Positions 1 to 8,232 of a stretch of 64,000 nt of DNA are shown here, in pieces. The DNA is from Paenibacillus rhizophilus (GTDB lineage: Bacteria > Bacillota > Bacilli > Paenibacillales > Paenibacillaceae): assembly GCF_003854965.1 (NCBI RefSeq), contig NZ_RQPI01000012.1, positions 1-64,000 of the forward strand, given 5' to 3'. How positions within the stretch are numbered: the first letter of the stretch is position 1; each line of letters opens with the position of its first letter. Below the pieces are notes generated by a model that had not been told where the DNA came from, ran no database searches, and saw nothing but the letters and a program-made list of their open reading frames with translations. A program made the translations under genes and the position numbers.

Positions 1-57
1 GTATTAGGCACGCCGCCAGCGTTCGTCCTGAGCCAGGATCAAACTCTCCAATAAAGT
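1..57 (-). rRNA. 16S ribosomal RNA, 5' end only
   Basis: Read on the minus strand, these bases give the universal start of bacterial 16S rRNA: the 27F site AGAGTTTGATCCTGGCTCAG, then the GACGAACGCTGGCGGCGTGC stretch. The gene runs off the left edge of the window, so only about 57 bases of the 5' end are present. The exact mature 5' end is not certain; it is placed by analogy with Bacillus 16S starts. Three promoters lie upstream at 215-411. Confidence 0.97.
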
Positions 58-214
58 ATTGAAAGAGCGATTCGCTCATTTTGAAACATCTGACGAGAAT
101 TTGCATTCTCTTCATTTTGGAACTCGCTAAAGCGAATTCCCACTCACTCGTTGTTCAGTTTTCAAAGATCAAACTATTCATATCGATCAACTCGGTAAAA
201 GCGACCGGAATAAC

Positions 215-244
215 AATGTACCACATTCAAATCATATCTTGCAA
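215..244 (-). promoter_or_regulatory. rRNA operon promoter, proximal copy (P1)
   Basis: On the minus strand there is a -35 TTGCAA (239-244), an 18-base spacer and a -10 TACATT (215-220). It is the promoter nearest the 16S gene, leaving a leader of roughly 150 bases (about 58-210). Confidence 0.7.
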
Positions 245-298
245 GTGAAAGTTTCTTCCAGCTTGCTCGCCGTTACGCTGTTTTGCGCCCGGAATAAG

Positions 299-328
299 AA
301 TATACCATGATTGAATCACTTCTTGCAA
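299..328 (-). promoter_or_regulatory. rRNA operon promoter, middle copy (P2)
   Basis: On the minus strand there is a -35 TTGCAA (323-328), an 18-base spacer and a -10 TATATT (299-304). The -35 lies within the repeated element CTTGCAAG. Spacing and hexamers match the other two copies in the array. Confidence 0.75.
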
Positions 329-381
329 GTGAAAGTTTCTTCCAACTCGCTCTCCGCGACGCTGCTTGCGACCGGAATAGT

Positions 382-411
382 AATATACCATGGCTTTATA
401 ACTAAAAACAA
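382..411 (-). promoter_or_regulatory. rRNA operon promoter, distal copy (P3)
   Basis: On the minus strand there is a -35 TTGTTT (406-411), an 18-base spacer and a -10 TATATT (382-387). This is the farthest of three similarly built promoters ahead of the 16S gene. The -35 is less conserved than in the other two copies. The bases 412-533 farther upstream hold no gene I can recognise. Confidence 0.7.
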
Positions 412-533
412 GATGGAATTTTCACCAATCCAAGTTCCTAGATAACAAGTGAAAATGATTGGTTATAGTCTTAAATAAAATGCCAACCTTACTTGGGTCA
501 AACTAGAAATGGACAATAGAGTCTTTGATTAGT

Positions 534-566
534 AAAACGAACTTACCAAGTAAATAAGTAAGTTCG
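534..566 (-). terminator. Hairpin terminator between sigK remnant A and the rRNA operon
   Basis: A nine-base perfect stem (CGAACTTAC, 538-546, with GTAAGTTCG, 558-566) encloses an 11-base loop. On the minus strand it is followed by TTTT (534-537). It sits between sigK remnant A and the rRNA promoters and would insulate them from minus-strand readthrough. A short T-rich run on the other side means it could also work on the plus strand. Confidence 0.6.
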
Positions 567-571
567 TTTAT

Positions 572-657
572 TGTCGGGGCGATAGCTTTCGATGGCCTTG
601 ATAAACCCGATCGTTCCGATGGAGATCAGATCCTCCATATCTTCTCCATTGTTATCG
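572..657 (-). pseudogene. sigK remnant A (internal fragment)
   Basis: The minus strand reads [20 protein letters not shown] followed by AIESYRP. This matches residues about 70-95 of the complete SigK encoded at 48507-49208, with two substitutions (N for T and F for L). Homology stops on the left just after the ESYRP codons and on the right about 3 bases before the stop codon of the neighbouring glycosidase. Only about 86 bp remain, so it cannot encode a sigma factor. It is the outermost of five sigK fragments in the same orientation. Its upstream break lies within about 20 bp of the sigK position at which fragments D and E begin. Confidence 0.85.
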
Positions 658-659
658 TT

Positions 660-2630
660 TCAATCGCCAAATGATTGAATGAATACGGAAGATATAAATG
701 CACCCGGCCATGAAAACCAATGCCTTGATTCAACATCCCCCGTATGCTCGTTTACCGCTTCTGGAAAAAGTCCGTCCCACTGGACGATCTCCGCCAATTT
801 GCGCTGAACCTGTTGCTCACGCCTGACGTCTCCGATCAGCAAGCTGTACAGAAGCTCCTGCCCGTCTCCGAGCGGCCATGGATGAGGTGTATGTACGGAA
901 CCGAGTCCGCCAAATTTCCCGTCGTAAAAGCCCCCCTTATTCTCCTTCGAAAAAGCAAACTCTATCGTATTCATCCATCTCGGGTCATTCGAATTACAAA
1001 ATCCCCAGATAGGAGCATAAACCGTTGGAAGATCGTTCGCATCATGGTAAAGCTGAAAGCTTCCCTTCAAATCGGAAAGATAAGCAAACAGTTCCCTGTC
1101 TCCGTGCGGCGCAACAAAACAATCCAGGGTATCGCGTTTAACCGACCGGGCCATTTCCAACAGCTCAAGGCTAGTAAAAGAAAAGGTTTCATTCAGCTTC
1201 GCCAAAGATGTCAGCGTATGCCATACCAACACCTGGCTTGAAAAATGATAAGGGTACGTGACTTCATCATCCGCCGGCGTTTCCCCGGTTTGAAAGAGCC
1301 ATCGTTCCATATCCTTATATTCCATGATCATATTAAGTATTTCGTTAACCTTGGGCAGAATTCTTGCAACCGCTTGGTGATCCTCAAATCTGTCGTAATA
1401 TTCGCAAAGCTCAAGCAGGGGGTAACACTGCTGATCCAACTGAAACACATTGTCCTTGCAGAACCCGTTGGTGAGATAGGCCCGGCCCCAGTAGCCGCTG
1501 GGTCGGACGGCTTTTTCGAACATCCATAATAAATGACCCTTGACGGTTCGCTGCACCTGACTTTTGAATACGGGTACATAGGATGCCTCATATATAAAGT
1601 GTGCGTGCCGCTCCGAATCCAGCAGCAGCCGCATCATATAGTAAGAATCCCGGTTCCAGGACAAAGGCAGGAGTTGATGATCGGTAATGATGCACACTAT
1701 ATCTTCGCCCACCGGGATGGAGCAGCACGTCAGAATGTAATCGATATTCCTCTGAACAATGAACTTTTCCTCCCGAGAAGGACCCTCCCGGTGTAATATC
1801 GGCGCTTCTTTCAAGGCCTTCTTTTTCCAAACTTGCAGCTCGTCAAAGCTGAAATCCGTTTCTCCCTCTTCCACGGAAATCCGGCAGACCATCATCAGTT
1901 CGCGGCTTTCACCAGGTTTCAGATGGATTTCTGTTTCATGCATATATTTTACCGGCCGGTTCGTTGACATCTCCATCGGCGGCAATATCAGCGGATCTTT
2001 CCCGTCAAAGAAATCAAGACGCGCTTGCGCCGGCAAGCTCAAATTGGTTACCGTCAGGCGGTTGTTCATTACCTCAACTGCAAGATCCGTTGGCGGAATC
2101 GGGATCGGTCCGCCTTCCGTCAATTGTCCGTAGCTGCACCGGTGAAGGCTGAGGGTGCCGCCAACTGCCAATGGAACGGACTCCGGTTTGTCGCCGCAGT
2201 TGGTGACCGTTAACTGCTCAATAATGCCGCTCTGCCCGTCTTGTTGAAAAGGGATAAATACCGCATCGATTTCAATGTTTTGCCTTTGGAACCGGATGAG
2301 CGGGAAATGATTCAGGGCCAAAAAAAACTCTTGCTTCCACTCCGGCCCCTTCGGTTGTATCCCGAATCCGGCGGCGCCCTCAGATGTATGTCCCTGATCT
2401 ATTAAACGTCTGCGATATAGACGAACGTATTCACTGTCGTACCATTTATCGTTTGGAAATGGTTCTGCCGGTTCCAGTGTGATAAATCCGTGTCGCGGAT
2501 GGACGTGATTAACCGAACGGATGCAACCGTCCTCTCCGATGCTCGCGGACAGCTGCCCGCATCCCACATCGAGAGGCTTGCGGCTTTGTGAATCAGGTAA
2601 ACGCATTAACTCAAGAGATGAAGTAGACAA
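660..2630 (-). CDS. Six-hairpin glycosidase-type protein (debranching-enzyme-like)
   Basis: A 656-residue cytoplasmic protein with no signal peptide. The second half has features of (alpha/alpha)6-barrel glycosidases: SWNRDSYYMMRLLL, WGRAYLTNGFCKDNVFQLDQ and late motifs rich in Trp, Gly and His. The first half looks like the beta-sandwich that often precedes this barrel. I cannot assign a GH family or a substrate. The start is a TTG at 2628-2630 with GGAGG eight bases upstream. It is the last gene of a minus-strand set (LacI, binding protein, two permeases, nitrilase, glycosidase) and probably hydrolyses the oligosaccharide that the transporter imports. Its TGA stop lies directly against sigK remnant A, so its 3' end may be a recombination joint. 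Confidence 0.7.
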   Translation of the reverse strand: MSTSSLELMRLPDSQSRKPLDVGCGQLSASIGEDGCIRSVNHVHPRHGFITLEPAEPFPNDKWYDSEYVRLYRRRLIDQGHTSEGAAGFGIQPKGPEWKQEFFLALNHFPLIRFQRQNIEIDAVFIPFQQDGQSGIIEQLTVTNCGDKPESVPLAVGGTLSLHRCSYGQLTEGGPIPIPPTDLAVEVMNNRLTVTNLSLPAQARLDFFDGKDPLILPPMEMSTNRPVKYMHETEIHLKPGESRELMMVCRISVEEGETDFSFDELQVWKKKALKEAPILHREGPSREEKFIVQRNIDYILTCCSIPVGEDIVCIITDHQLLPLSWNRDSYYMMRLLLDSERHAHFIYEASYVPVFKSQVQRTVKGHLLWMFEKAVRPSGYWGRAYLTNGFCKDNVFQLDQQCYPLLELCEYYDRFEDHQAVARILPKVNEILNMIMEYKDMERWLFQTGETPADDEVTYPYHFSSQVLVWHTLTSLAKLNETFSFTSLELLEMARSVKRDTLDCFVAPHGDRELFAYLSDLKGSFQLYHDANDLPTVYAPIWGFCNSNDPRWMNTIEFAFSKENKGGFYDGKFGGLGSVHTPHPWPLGDGQELLYSLLIGDVRREQQVQRKLAEIVQWDGLFPEAVNEHTGDVESRHWFSWPGAFISSVFIQSFGD

Positions 2631-2658
2631 AGGAATTCCTCCATTTTACCGCATTCAA

Positions 2659-3480
2659 TTATGCCTGCTGTGCCAATGTTCCGTACAACTCCGGTCTTCT
2701 GCTGCGCAAGCTCATTTCCTGCTTCCGCTCTCTTGCAATTTCCCCTAGATCAATCTTGGCGGACACTACCTCCTCCTTATCGCCGGCTTCGCAGATCACG
2801 TCACCGCGGGGATTGACGATCTTGCTGTTTCCGCAATAGACAAAATCTGCTTCCGAGCCTACCCGGTTAACGGCTACCGTGAAGATTTGATTGTCTTGGG
2901 CACGGGCTCTCGTCCGCAAATCCAGCAGGTATTCGAAGTTTTTTGGGATGACAGAAGGGATAAAGATAACCTGGGCTCCCTTCAAGGCCAACACCCGGAA
3001 CATTTCTCCGAATGCATGATCATAGCAGATGGCAATTCCTGTTTTTACCCCGCAAATCTCAAATACGGGAAAATCCGAACCGCTGCGGAAATATTGATGC
3101 TCTGTCGGATACAGATGCGCTTTTCGATACTTCCCGATATATTCACCCTTTTCATTGATGACAAAAGTTGTATCATAAAGCACGCCTTCCAGGTTCTCGT
3201 CCTTTTCCACGATCGTTCCGATAACGGCTGTCCCATAGCTTCTCGCTTTTTTCGCCAACCGTTCGACGGTCGGACCCGGGATCGTTTCCGCCAACTCATA
3301 GAAAGCATCTCCGATCAAATCGAAATTGTAGCCGGTCGTAAAAAGCTCCGGGTAACAAATAACGTCCGCTTTGCCCCCTGTCTGTTCCAATAAGGCTTCC
3401 GCTATTTGCAGATTATATTCCTTGTCCATAATTTTGCTGTCCATCTGTCCAATCGCGATTGTCAGCTCCGTCATATTCAT
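2659..3480 (-). CDS. Nitrilase-superfamily carbon-nitrogen hydrolase (copy 1)
   Basis: A 273-residue protein with the Glu-Lys-Cys catalytic set of the nitrilase superfamily: Glu45 in [12 protein letters not shown], Lys in KYRKAHLY (about 120) and Cys in GIAICYDHAF (about 152). These enzymes hydrolyse amides, N-carbamoyl compounds or nitriles; the substrate here is unknown. It closely resembles the protein at 16464-17273, and both lie in sugar-uptake cassettes with a LacI regulator, so the physiological substrate may be an amide-bearing sugar or glycosylamide (inference). It lies 27 bases after the permease gene and 28 before the glycosidase, consistent with one operon. Confidence 0.85.
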   Translation of the reverse strand: MNMTELTIAIGQMDSKIMDKEYNLQIAEALLEQTGGKADVICYPELFTTGYNFDLIGDAFYELAETIPGPTVERLAKKARSYGTAVIGTIVEKDENLEGVLYDTTFVINEKGEYIGKYRKAHLYPTEHQYFRSGSDFPVFEICGVKTGIAICYDHAFGEMFRVLALKGAQVIFIPSVIPKNFEYLLDLRTRARAQDNQIFTVAVNRVGSEADFVYCGNSKIVNPRGDVICEAGDKEEVVSAKIDLGEIARERKQEMSLRSRRPELYGTLAQQA

Positions 3481-3507
3481 TCCTCCGTCATTTTCACAAT
3501 TTCACAA

Positions 3508-4341
3508 TTAGCCTTTAACGCCTCCGGCTGTAAGCCCCTGAACGAAGAAGCGCTGAAGCAGAGCAAAGATCAGTAAGGTTGGTATGGTGCCGAGAGCGGC
3601 TGCGGCGAACAGGACACCGTAGTTGGTTCCCATGATCGGATCGCCGACAAACTTATACAGCATAACGCTGAATGGAAACTTGTCCTCATTAAACAGCATC
3701 GTTAACGGCAGGATAAAGTCGATCCAGGTCTGCATAAACGTAAACATGGCAGCAGCCCCGATGCCAGGCAGAGCCAGCGGCAGTGCAACGCGATAGAGGG
3801 AGGCGATTTTCGAGCTGCCGTCCACCATCGAAGATTCGATTAATTCGTTCGGAATGGACTGAAAAAAACCTTTCAAAATCCAAATGTTAAGGGGCAGCGT
3901 TCTTGCGGTATATATGAGAATCAAGCCGGTGTAAGTATTCACCAGATGCATTCGCTGCAAAATATCGAATAAAGGGACAATCGCCGCCATACCCGGAATC
4001 AGTTGGGTAGCCAGGATGGCCAGTAAAAGAATGGTCTTTCCTTTAAATTCGTATTTCGCGAGTGCGTATGCAGCCGGAAAGCTCAATGTGACGCTTAGAG
4101 CCAGTGTACCTACGGCTAGAATCAGGCTGTTGATTAATCCATTATCGATACCCGCTTCAAATAACGCTTTTGTATAGTTGCCGAATTCCCATTTGTCCGG
4201 CCAGATCGTCGGAGGAAACAGGTACAGTTCATCGGCCGGCTTGACGGACATGATGAACATCCAAAGAACAGGAAAGGCAATGGCGATAGCCGCGGCGCTC
4301 ATCAAGATATAGATTCCGAGTGATTTCTTTCGGTTCGTCAT
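3508..4341 (-). CDS. CUT1 sugar ABC transporter permease (MalG/AraQ type)
   Basis: A 277-residue protein with about six hydrophobic segments and the cytoplasmic EAA-type loop ELIESSMVDGSSKIASLYRV, which contacts the ATPase. The C-terminus ...LTAGGVKG is typical of MalG-type permeases. It pairs with the MalF-type permease at 4346-5293, only 4 bases upstream, and with the binding protein at 5342-6697. No ATPase gene is present in the cassette, so a shared MsmX-type ATPase encoded elsewhere is likely, as is usual for Firmicute CUT1 systems. Confidence 0.9.
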   Translation of the reverse strand: MTNRKKSLGIYILMSAAAIAIAFPVLWMFIMSVKPADELYLFPPTIWPDKWEFGNYTKALFEAGIDNGLINSLILAVGTLALSVTLSFPAAYALAKYEFKGKTILLLAILATQLIPGMAAIVPLFDILQRMHLVNTYTGLILIYTARTLPLNIWILKGFFQSIPNELIESSMVDGSSKIASLYRVALPLALPGIGAAAMFTFMQTWIDFILPLTMLFNEDKFPFSVMLYKFVGDPIMGTNYGVLFAAAALGTIPTLLIFALLQRFFVQGLTAGGVKG

Positions 4342-4345
4342 CTTT

Positions 4346-5293
4346 TTACGCTCCTTCCTTCAACGTGTTCAAGCCGAACAACCGGATATATACGAAAGTA
4401 ATCAGGATATTGACAACAAAGATTATGGTTGAAATGGTTGCGCCCAGCCCGAGGTCCATGAATTGGAACGCGCTGCGCCACATAAACATTCCGATCACAT
4501 CCGTACTTCCGAGCGGTCCACCCGCCGTAAGCACAAAAATGATTCCGAAGGAATTGATGGTGTACAAGGTAATCATGATCATGTTCAAAAGCGACACATA
4601 GCGTATGGAAGGAAGCGTGATGTGAACAAATTTGCCCCAGGATGTGCAGCCGTCCACTTCCGCCGCTTCATAAAGTTCTTTGGGAATGCCCTGCATGGCG
4701 GATTCCAGCATCAGCAGGGAGAAGGTGCTTCCCCACCAGACATTCGCGACAATAACGGCGGGAAGCGCGAAGTCAAAGAGCCAGTTCTGCGGATCAGCAC
4801 CAAGCAGAGTGGCGAAATAATTGATAATCCCGAACTCGGTATCCAGCATCTGCAGCCAGATTAGCGAAACAACCAATTCGGAAAGCGTATAAGGTAGAAT
4901 AAACGCCGTCCGGAAAAATCTCTTTCCCTTGACACCTTGGGCAGAGAGCAGGGCAGCCAGCGCAAGCCCTACGAGAAATTGCAGCGCGACCGAACCGGCT
5001 ACATAGATGACGGAGACCTTCAAGGCATTGATAAATTCTCCGTTTGAAAACAGCTGCGAATAATGATCCAGCCCTACAAACGTTTCCCCCGGATTCAAAA
5101 GCTGCTTATCGTATAAGCTGAGCCGAAATGCGTTGATGACCGGAAACAAAGCGAAAAGTCCCATCACCGCAAGCGCGGGAAGCATGAGCAAGAAGGGGAT
5201 GGATTTGGCCCATTTCTTACTGAATCTGGATCTGGTTGAACCGGTATTATCCCGGATCGCTGTGATCAGTGATTGTCCCACATATGCCACCAC
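4346..5293 (-). CDS. CUT1 sugar ABC transporter permease (MalF type)
   Basis: A 315-residue membrane protein with a first transmembrane segment at about 32-55 and five more, and the EAA loop KELYEAAEVDGCTSWGKFVH. It is the partner of the permease that follows. The reading frame opens with GTG codons at 5293, 5290 and 5281. AAGGTGG lies within that stretch, so the exact start is uncertain and the first few residues may not be translated. The binding-protein gene ends 48 bases upstream. Confidence 0.88.
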   Translation of the reverse strand: MVAYVGQSLITAIRDNTGSTRSRFSKKWAKSIPFLLMLPALAVMGLFALFPVINAFRLSLYDKQLLNPGETFVGLDHYSQLFSNGEFINALKVSVIYVAGSVALQFLVGLALAALLSAQGVKGKRFFRTAFILPYTLSELVVSLIWLQMLDTEFGIINYFATLLGADPQNWLFDFALPAVIVANVWWGSTFSLLMLESAMQGIPKELYEAAEVDGCTSWGKFVHITLPSIRYVSLLNMIMITLYTINSFGIIFVLTAGGPLGSTDVIGMFMWRSAFQFMDLGLGATISTIIFVVNILITFVYIRLFGLNTLKEGA

Positions 5294-5341
5294 CTTTTTA
5301 AAAGAATAGGGGATGGAAGCATCCCCCCTTACTGTAAGTTA

Positions 5342-6697
5342 TTACTGAGGAAGTCCTGTAACATCGCTGATCGCTTTTGCCGCTTCCGTTACCGCCTGAT
5401 CAACAGGTGTTTTGCCGGATACCGTGCTCTCGATCATTTTCTGGATTTGTTCCGATACCTTGGCATACTCCGGAATGACCGGACGGACATTGGCGTCATA
5501 CAGGAAGTTACCCGTTTCAGCGAGGAACCAGTCCTTTTCTTTGTCCAAACCTTCGGTTACCGAAATGCGAGGAGAGTTTTGCGCCGTGTCCACTACGAAC
5601 TCCTTCATCAGTTCAGGGCCGGTTACAATTTTCAAAATTTCCATAGCGAGTTCCGGCTGCTTTGCCTTTTCATAGATGACATAGTCCATTCCGCCCGCAG
5701 ATGTCGCGACTTTCCCGCTGCCCCCGGCCGGAATAGGCACGAAACCAAGCTTTTCTTTCATTTCGGCATCGCTCCAGCCGGTCGTGTTCTTGATCATCGC
5801 ATATTCGTAGCTGCCCCCTACGGACAAAGCTACTTTGCCTGTTGCCAGCAATTTCGTGGCCCGATCCCATTCATAGGCAATCACTTCCTTGGTCGACGCC
5901 TTTTCATTCACAAGATCAGCCAGGAATTGGACCGCTGCCTTCGACTCCGGACTGTTTAATACGACCTTCCCATCCTTGAAGACATCCGCGCCGCTTGACC
6001 AAAAGAAAGGCATCAGCAGACTTGTCGTCGTTTCTCCGGCTTTCAGACCTCCTGGAAACGCGATGCCTTGAGAGTTCCCGTATTTGGCCTGGACATCCTT
6101 CTGGGAAAAATGTTTGGATGCAGACATCAACTCTTCAAAAGTCTTCGGCGGCTGAATGCCCTCCTGGCTGAACCAATCCTTGCGGAACCAGATTAAGGCC
6201 ATATCCGTTTGGGAACGGATTGCATAAGGTTTTCCTTCATAGGAGTCACCGTTGACGAATACAGGATAGAAGTCTTTCTTAAAATCATTCTCAACCCATT
6301 CGGGATCTATCGAATCGAGTGGTTTAAGATACCCGGCGTCCGCAAACTCCGCAACCCATACCGAGTCGATCAGGGAGAAGTCGGGAGCTTGTCCGGCTGC
6401 GGCTGCGGTTGTAATTTTTTGGCGCAATTGCGGGTAGCCCAAGACAAGCTGATTGAGCTTCACCTGCTTATCGGGATGTTCATCGTTCCAGATTTTCACC
6501 GCTTTTTCCACGTAAGGAGCCCAGCGGTCCTGGTTAATGACGGTTAATTCAGTCGGTTCTGCGGAAGTTGCTGCTGTACTATCTCCCCCTTGATTATTCT
6601 GGGAAGTGCCGGAACCGGAGCTTTTGCCTCCACATCCCGCCAAGATAGTCATAACTGCCATTACGAAAACCAGCGCCAATACTTTCATTTTTTGCAT
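5342..6697 (-). CDS. Sugar ABC transporter substrate-binding lipoprotein
   Basis: A 451-residue CUT1-type solute-binding protein. The N-terminus MQKMKVLALVFVMAVMTILAGC is a lipoprotein signal peptide with lipobox LAGC, followed by a Gly/Ser/Thr linker and the binding-protein body. The protein is expected to be anchored outside the membrane and to deliver an oligosaccharide to the two permeases downstream. It is the first structural gene after the LacI-type repressor gene, with operator-like palindromes at 6735 and 6898 in the gap of 235 bases, so repression of this operon by that LacI protein is likely. The ligand cannot be read from sequence. Confidence 0.9.
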   Translation of the reverse strand: MQKMKVLALVFVMAVMTILAGCGGKSSGSGTSQNNQGGDSTAATSAEPTELTVINQDRWAPYVEKAVKIWNDEHPDKQVKLNQLVLGYPQLRQKITTAAAAGQAPDFSLIDSVWVAEFADAGYLKPLDSIDPEWVENDFKKDFYPVFVNGDSYEGKPYAIRSQTDMALIWFRKDWFSQEGIQPPKTFEELMSASKHFSQKDVQAKYGNSQGIAFPGGLKAGETTTSLLMPFFWSSGADVFKDGKVVLNSPESKAAVQFLADLVNEKASTKEVIAYEWDRATKLLATGKVALSVGGSYEYAMIKNTTGWSDAEMKEKLGFVPIPAGGSGKVATSAGGMDYVIYEKAKQPELAMEILKIVTGPELMKEFVVDTAQNSPRISVTEGLDKEKDWFLAETGNFLYDANVRPVIPEYAKVSEQIQKMIESTVSGKTPVDQAVTEAAKAISDVTGLPQ

Positions 6698-6734
6698 GGT
6701 AATCTCTCCTCCTCATATTTGCCGGTATATTTTT

Positions 6735-6747
6735 CTAAAACGTTTTC
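6735..6747. promoter_or_regulatory. LacI-type operator upstream of the binding-protein gene
   Basis: CTAAAACGTTTTC contains the CTAAAACGTTTT core, a palindrome centred on ACGT. It lies 38-50 bases upstream of the binding-protein start. The same core appears at 6898, 7975, 23698 and 24819, always beside LacI or transporter genes. Confidence 0.7.
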
Positions 6748-6897
6748 CGAAAAAAGGCAAAGCTATCAGATTTTCTTTACCGCATCACTCCCTTTGTTTC
6801 TCAAAAGAATTGGCTCTGTTCCATCTGCTCTCTTATATTTGAACGAATAAAAAACGGAGATTCAGCGAGAAAGCTCCTTATTCGGTCCAACCATTCC

Positions 6898-6911
6898 CTA
6901 AAACGTTTTAG
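6898..6911. promoter_or_regulatory. Perfect LacI-type operator downstream of the lacI-family gene
   Basis: CTAAAACGTTTTAG is a perfect 14-base palindrome. It lies 22 bases after the LacI-family gene (ending at 6933) and well upstream of the transporter operon. With the site at 6735 it could support cooperative or looped repression. Confidence 0.72.
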
Positions 6912-6932
6912 ATAAAAATTGAAACGAAGGCG

Positions 6933-7970
6933 TCAGCCCCCTCGTTTCGTGCCGCTGCTTTCTCTGATCACCAGTCTGGCTGGAATCGTGGCATGACGGG
7001 TAATTCCGTCTTGGCTATCGATCAGCTGAAGAAGCATTTTTGCCGCTGTTTCTCCCATTGTAAAACGCTGTTGGTGGACGGTTGTTAATGGGGGCTGATA
7101 GTCTTTGGATTCGTCTATATCATCAAAACCTATGACAGCAATATCTTCAGGAACCTTGAAACCTAAATCCTTCAAAGCATCAATGATTCCGAAAGCCATC
7201 ATATCGCTGGATGAGAATACGGCTGTAACCCCGCCAGGCTTTGAGAAGAAACGTTTCGTTAACTGATAGGCTTTTTCCCTGGAGAACTCCCCATATAAAA
7301 TCAAATCGTTATTTACTTCAAGCCCATGCTTACTCAGCGCCTGCTTGTAACCTTCGATCCGGTCGTATGATGCCTTGGCGACCTGGTCTCCAGCCATCTT
7401 CAAAATTCTCGTGTGACCCAGTTGAATCAGATGTTCCACCGCGTGGAATGAGGCATTGACATTTTCCGTTTCAACGAAATTAACATTGTTGTATTGATAG
7501 GAAACACTGTCTATATAAACTGTCGGCAGACTCTCATGCAGTTCCCGGATGTTCTCATCCGTACGCTGGTCGCCGGTGAGAATCAGGATGACACCATCGA
7601 CACCTTTCTCGTAGCATATGGTCTTATAGCTGGATGTATTTCGCTTCTGATTGGCAAAGATGAGAATATCGTAACCCTCCGCACCGGCCACATCTTTTAT
7701 CGAACGGATCAGCTCACTGAAGAACGGATTGTCGAATCCCGAGTTTTGCCTGTCTCCGAAAAAGATTCCAATCGTATTCGATTTCTTCGTAATGAGTCCC
7801 CGGGCCATTACATTGGGCAAATAATCCATATCTTTGGCAACATTGAGGATCATTTCCCTCGTCTTGCTCTTTACATCCGAATATCCGTTCAATGCTTTGG
7901 AGACGGTGGATACTGAAACTCCGGCCGCTTTGGCTATATCCCTTATGTTAACTATAATAACGCACCCCAC
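6933..7970 (-). CDS. LacI-family transcriptional repressor (copy 1)
   Basis: A 345-residue regulator. The N-terminal helix-turn-helix and hinge are clear: VNIRDIAKAAGVSVSTVSKA, then LNGYSDVKSKTREMIL and NVMARGLITKKSNTIGIFFG. The rest is a periplasmic-binding-protein-like sensor domain. It is very similar to the protein at 23744-24766. The only in-frame start is GTG at 7968-7970, with no convincing ribosome site. An operator at 7974-7989 lies immediately upstream, which suggests strong autorepression or a leaderless-type start. It probably controls the transporter, nitrilase and glycosidase genes, with the imported sugar or a derivative as effector. Confidence 0.9.
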   Translation of the reverse strand: MGCVIIVNIRDIAKAAGVSVSTVSKALNGYSDVKSKTREMILNVAKDMDYLPNVMARGLITKKSNTIGIFFGDRQNSGFDNPFFSELIRSIKDVAGAEGYDILIFANQKRNTSSYKTICYEKGVDGVILILTGDQRTDENIRELHESLPTVYIDSVSYQYNNVNFVETENVNASFHAVEHLIQLGHTRILKMAGDQVAKASYDRIEGYKQALSKHGLEVNNDLILYGEFSREKAYQLTKRFFSKPGGVTAVFSSSDMMAFGIIDALKDLGFKVPEDIAVIGFDDIDESKDYQPPLTTVHQQRFTMGETAAKMLLQLIDSQDGITRHATIPARLVIRESSGTKRGG

Positions 7971-7973
7971 ATT

Positions 7974-7989
7974 TCTAAAACGTTTTCGA
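7974..7989. promoter_or_regulatory. LacI-type operator upstream of the LacI gene
   Basis: TCTAAAACGTTTTCGA has the same core as the operators at 6735 and 6898. It ends 4 bases upstream of the putative GTG start, consistent with autoregulation. Confidence 0.68.
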
Positions 7990-8112
7990 TAATTTTTATA
8001 TTTTTATAATACATTCATAACAAAGTACTTGCAATGTTTTTTTTATTTTAATGTCATTATATTTAACATCAGTCCGGATATCGCATTTCCATTATGCATC
8101 TGGAGAACAGCG

Positions 8113-8142
8113 AAAAAAACAGCCTGCCAATGACAAGCTGTA
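8113..8142 (-). terminator. Rho-independent terminator after sigK remnant B
   Basis: On the minus strand an imperfect hairpin (ACAGCTTGTCA pairing with TGGCAGGCTGT) is followed by a run of seven T (8113-8119). It would end transcripts coming from the CotS-like gene and remnant B. Its sequence differs from the terminators of the other sigK copies. Confidence 0.72.
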
Positions 8143-8157
8143 CTTTCCTCTCCCTCC

Positions 8158-8232
8158 GCTTCGCCTTTAGAACTTATGATACAGCTTCATCAGCGCCGCT
8201 TCTCAATCCGTGATACGAAGCTGCTGCTCAGA
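8158..8232 (-). pseudogene. sigK remnant B (3' end fragment)
   Basis: About 75 bp on the minus strand align with the last codons of sigK (the [20 protein letters not shown] region): the string ATGATACAGCTTCATCAGCGCC is shared with the other copies on the plus strand. The copy has lost one C in the GCGCCCGCTTC stretch and carries several substitutions, including a premature stop in place of the EFYK codons. On the right it ends where the CotS-like gene's TAG stop begins, at 8233. It has no coding capacity. Confidence 0.8.

Larger units (their letters stand above)
205..380. repeat. Tandem repeat of about 83 bp carrying the rRNA promoters
   Basis: The string CCGGAATA recurs at 205, 289 and 372, a period of 84 and 83 bases. 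Between these points the sequences align along their whole length, including GCAAGTGAAAGTTTCTTCCA in the first two units. The third unit is only partly repeated. Each unit contains one rRNA promoter, so the promoter array arose by duplication of a whole segment. The unit is not a CRISPR repeat: there are no short identical repeats with unique spacers. Confidence 0.75.

Noticed and set aside
205..411. Possible CRISPR array or direct-repeat array upstream of the 16S gene
   Set aside because: The units are about 83 bp, similar over their full length, only two to three in number, and each carries a promoter; there are no short repeats separated by unique spacers and no cas genes.
2659..3480. Cyanide or nitrile detoxification role for the nitrilase-family proteins
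   Set aside because: The proteins are shorter than true nitrilases and the Cys motif fits the amidase-type branches; genomic context points to sugar metabolism.
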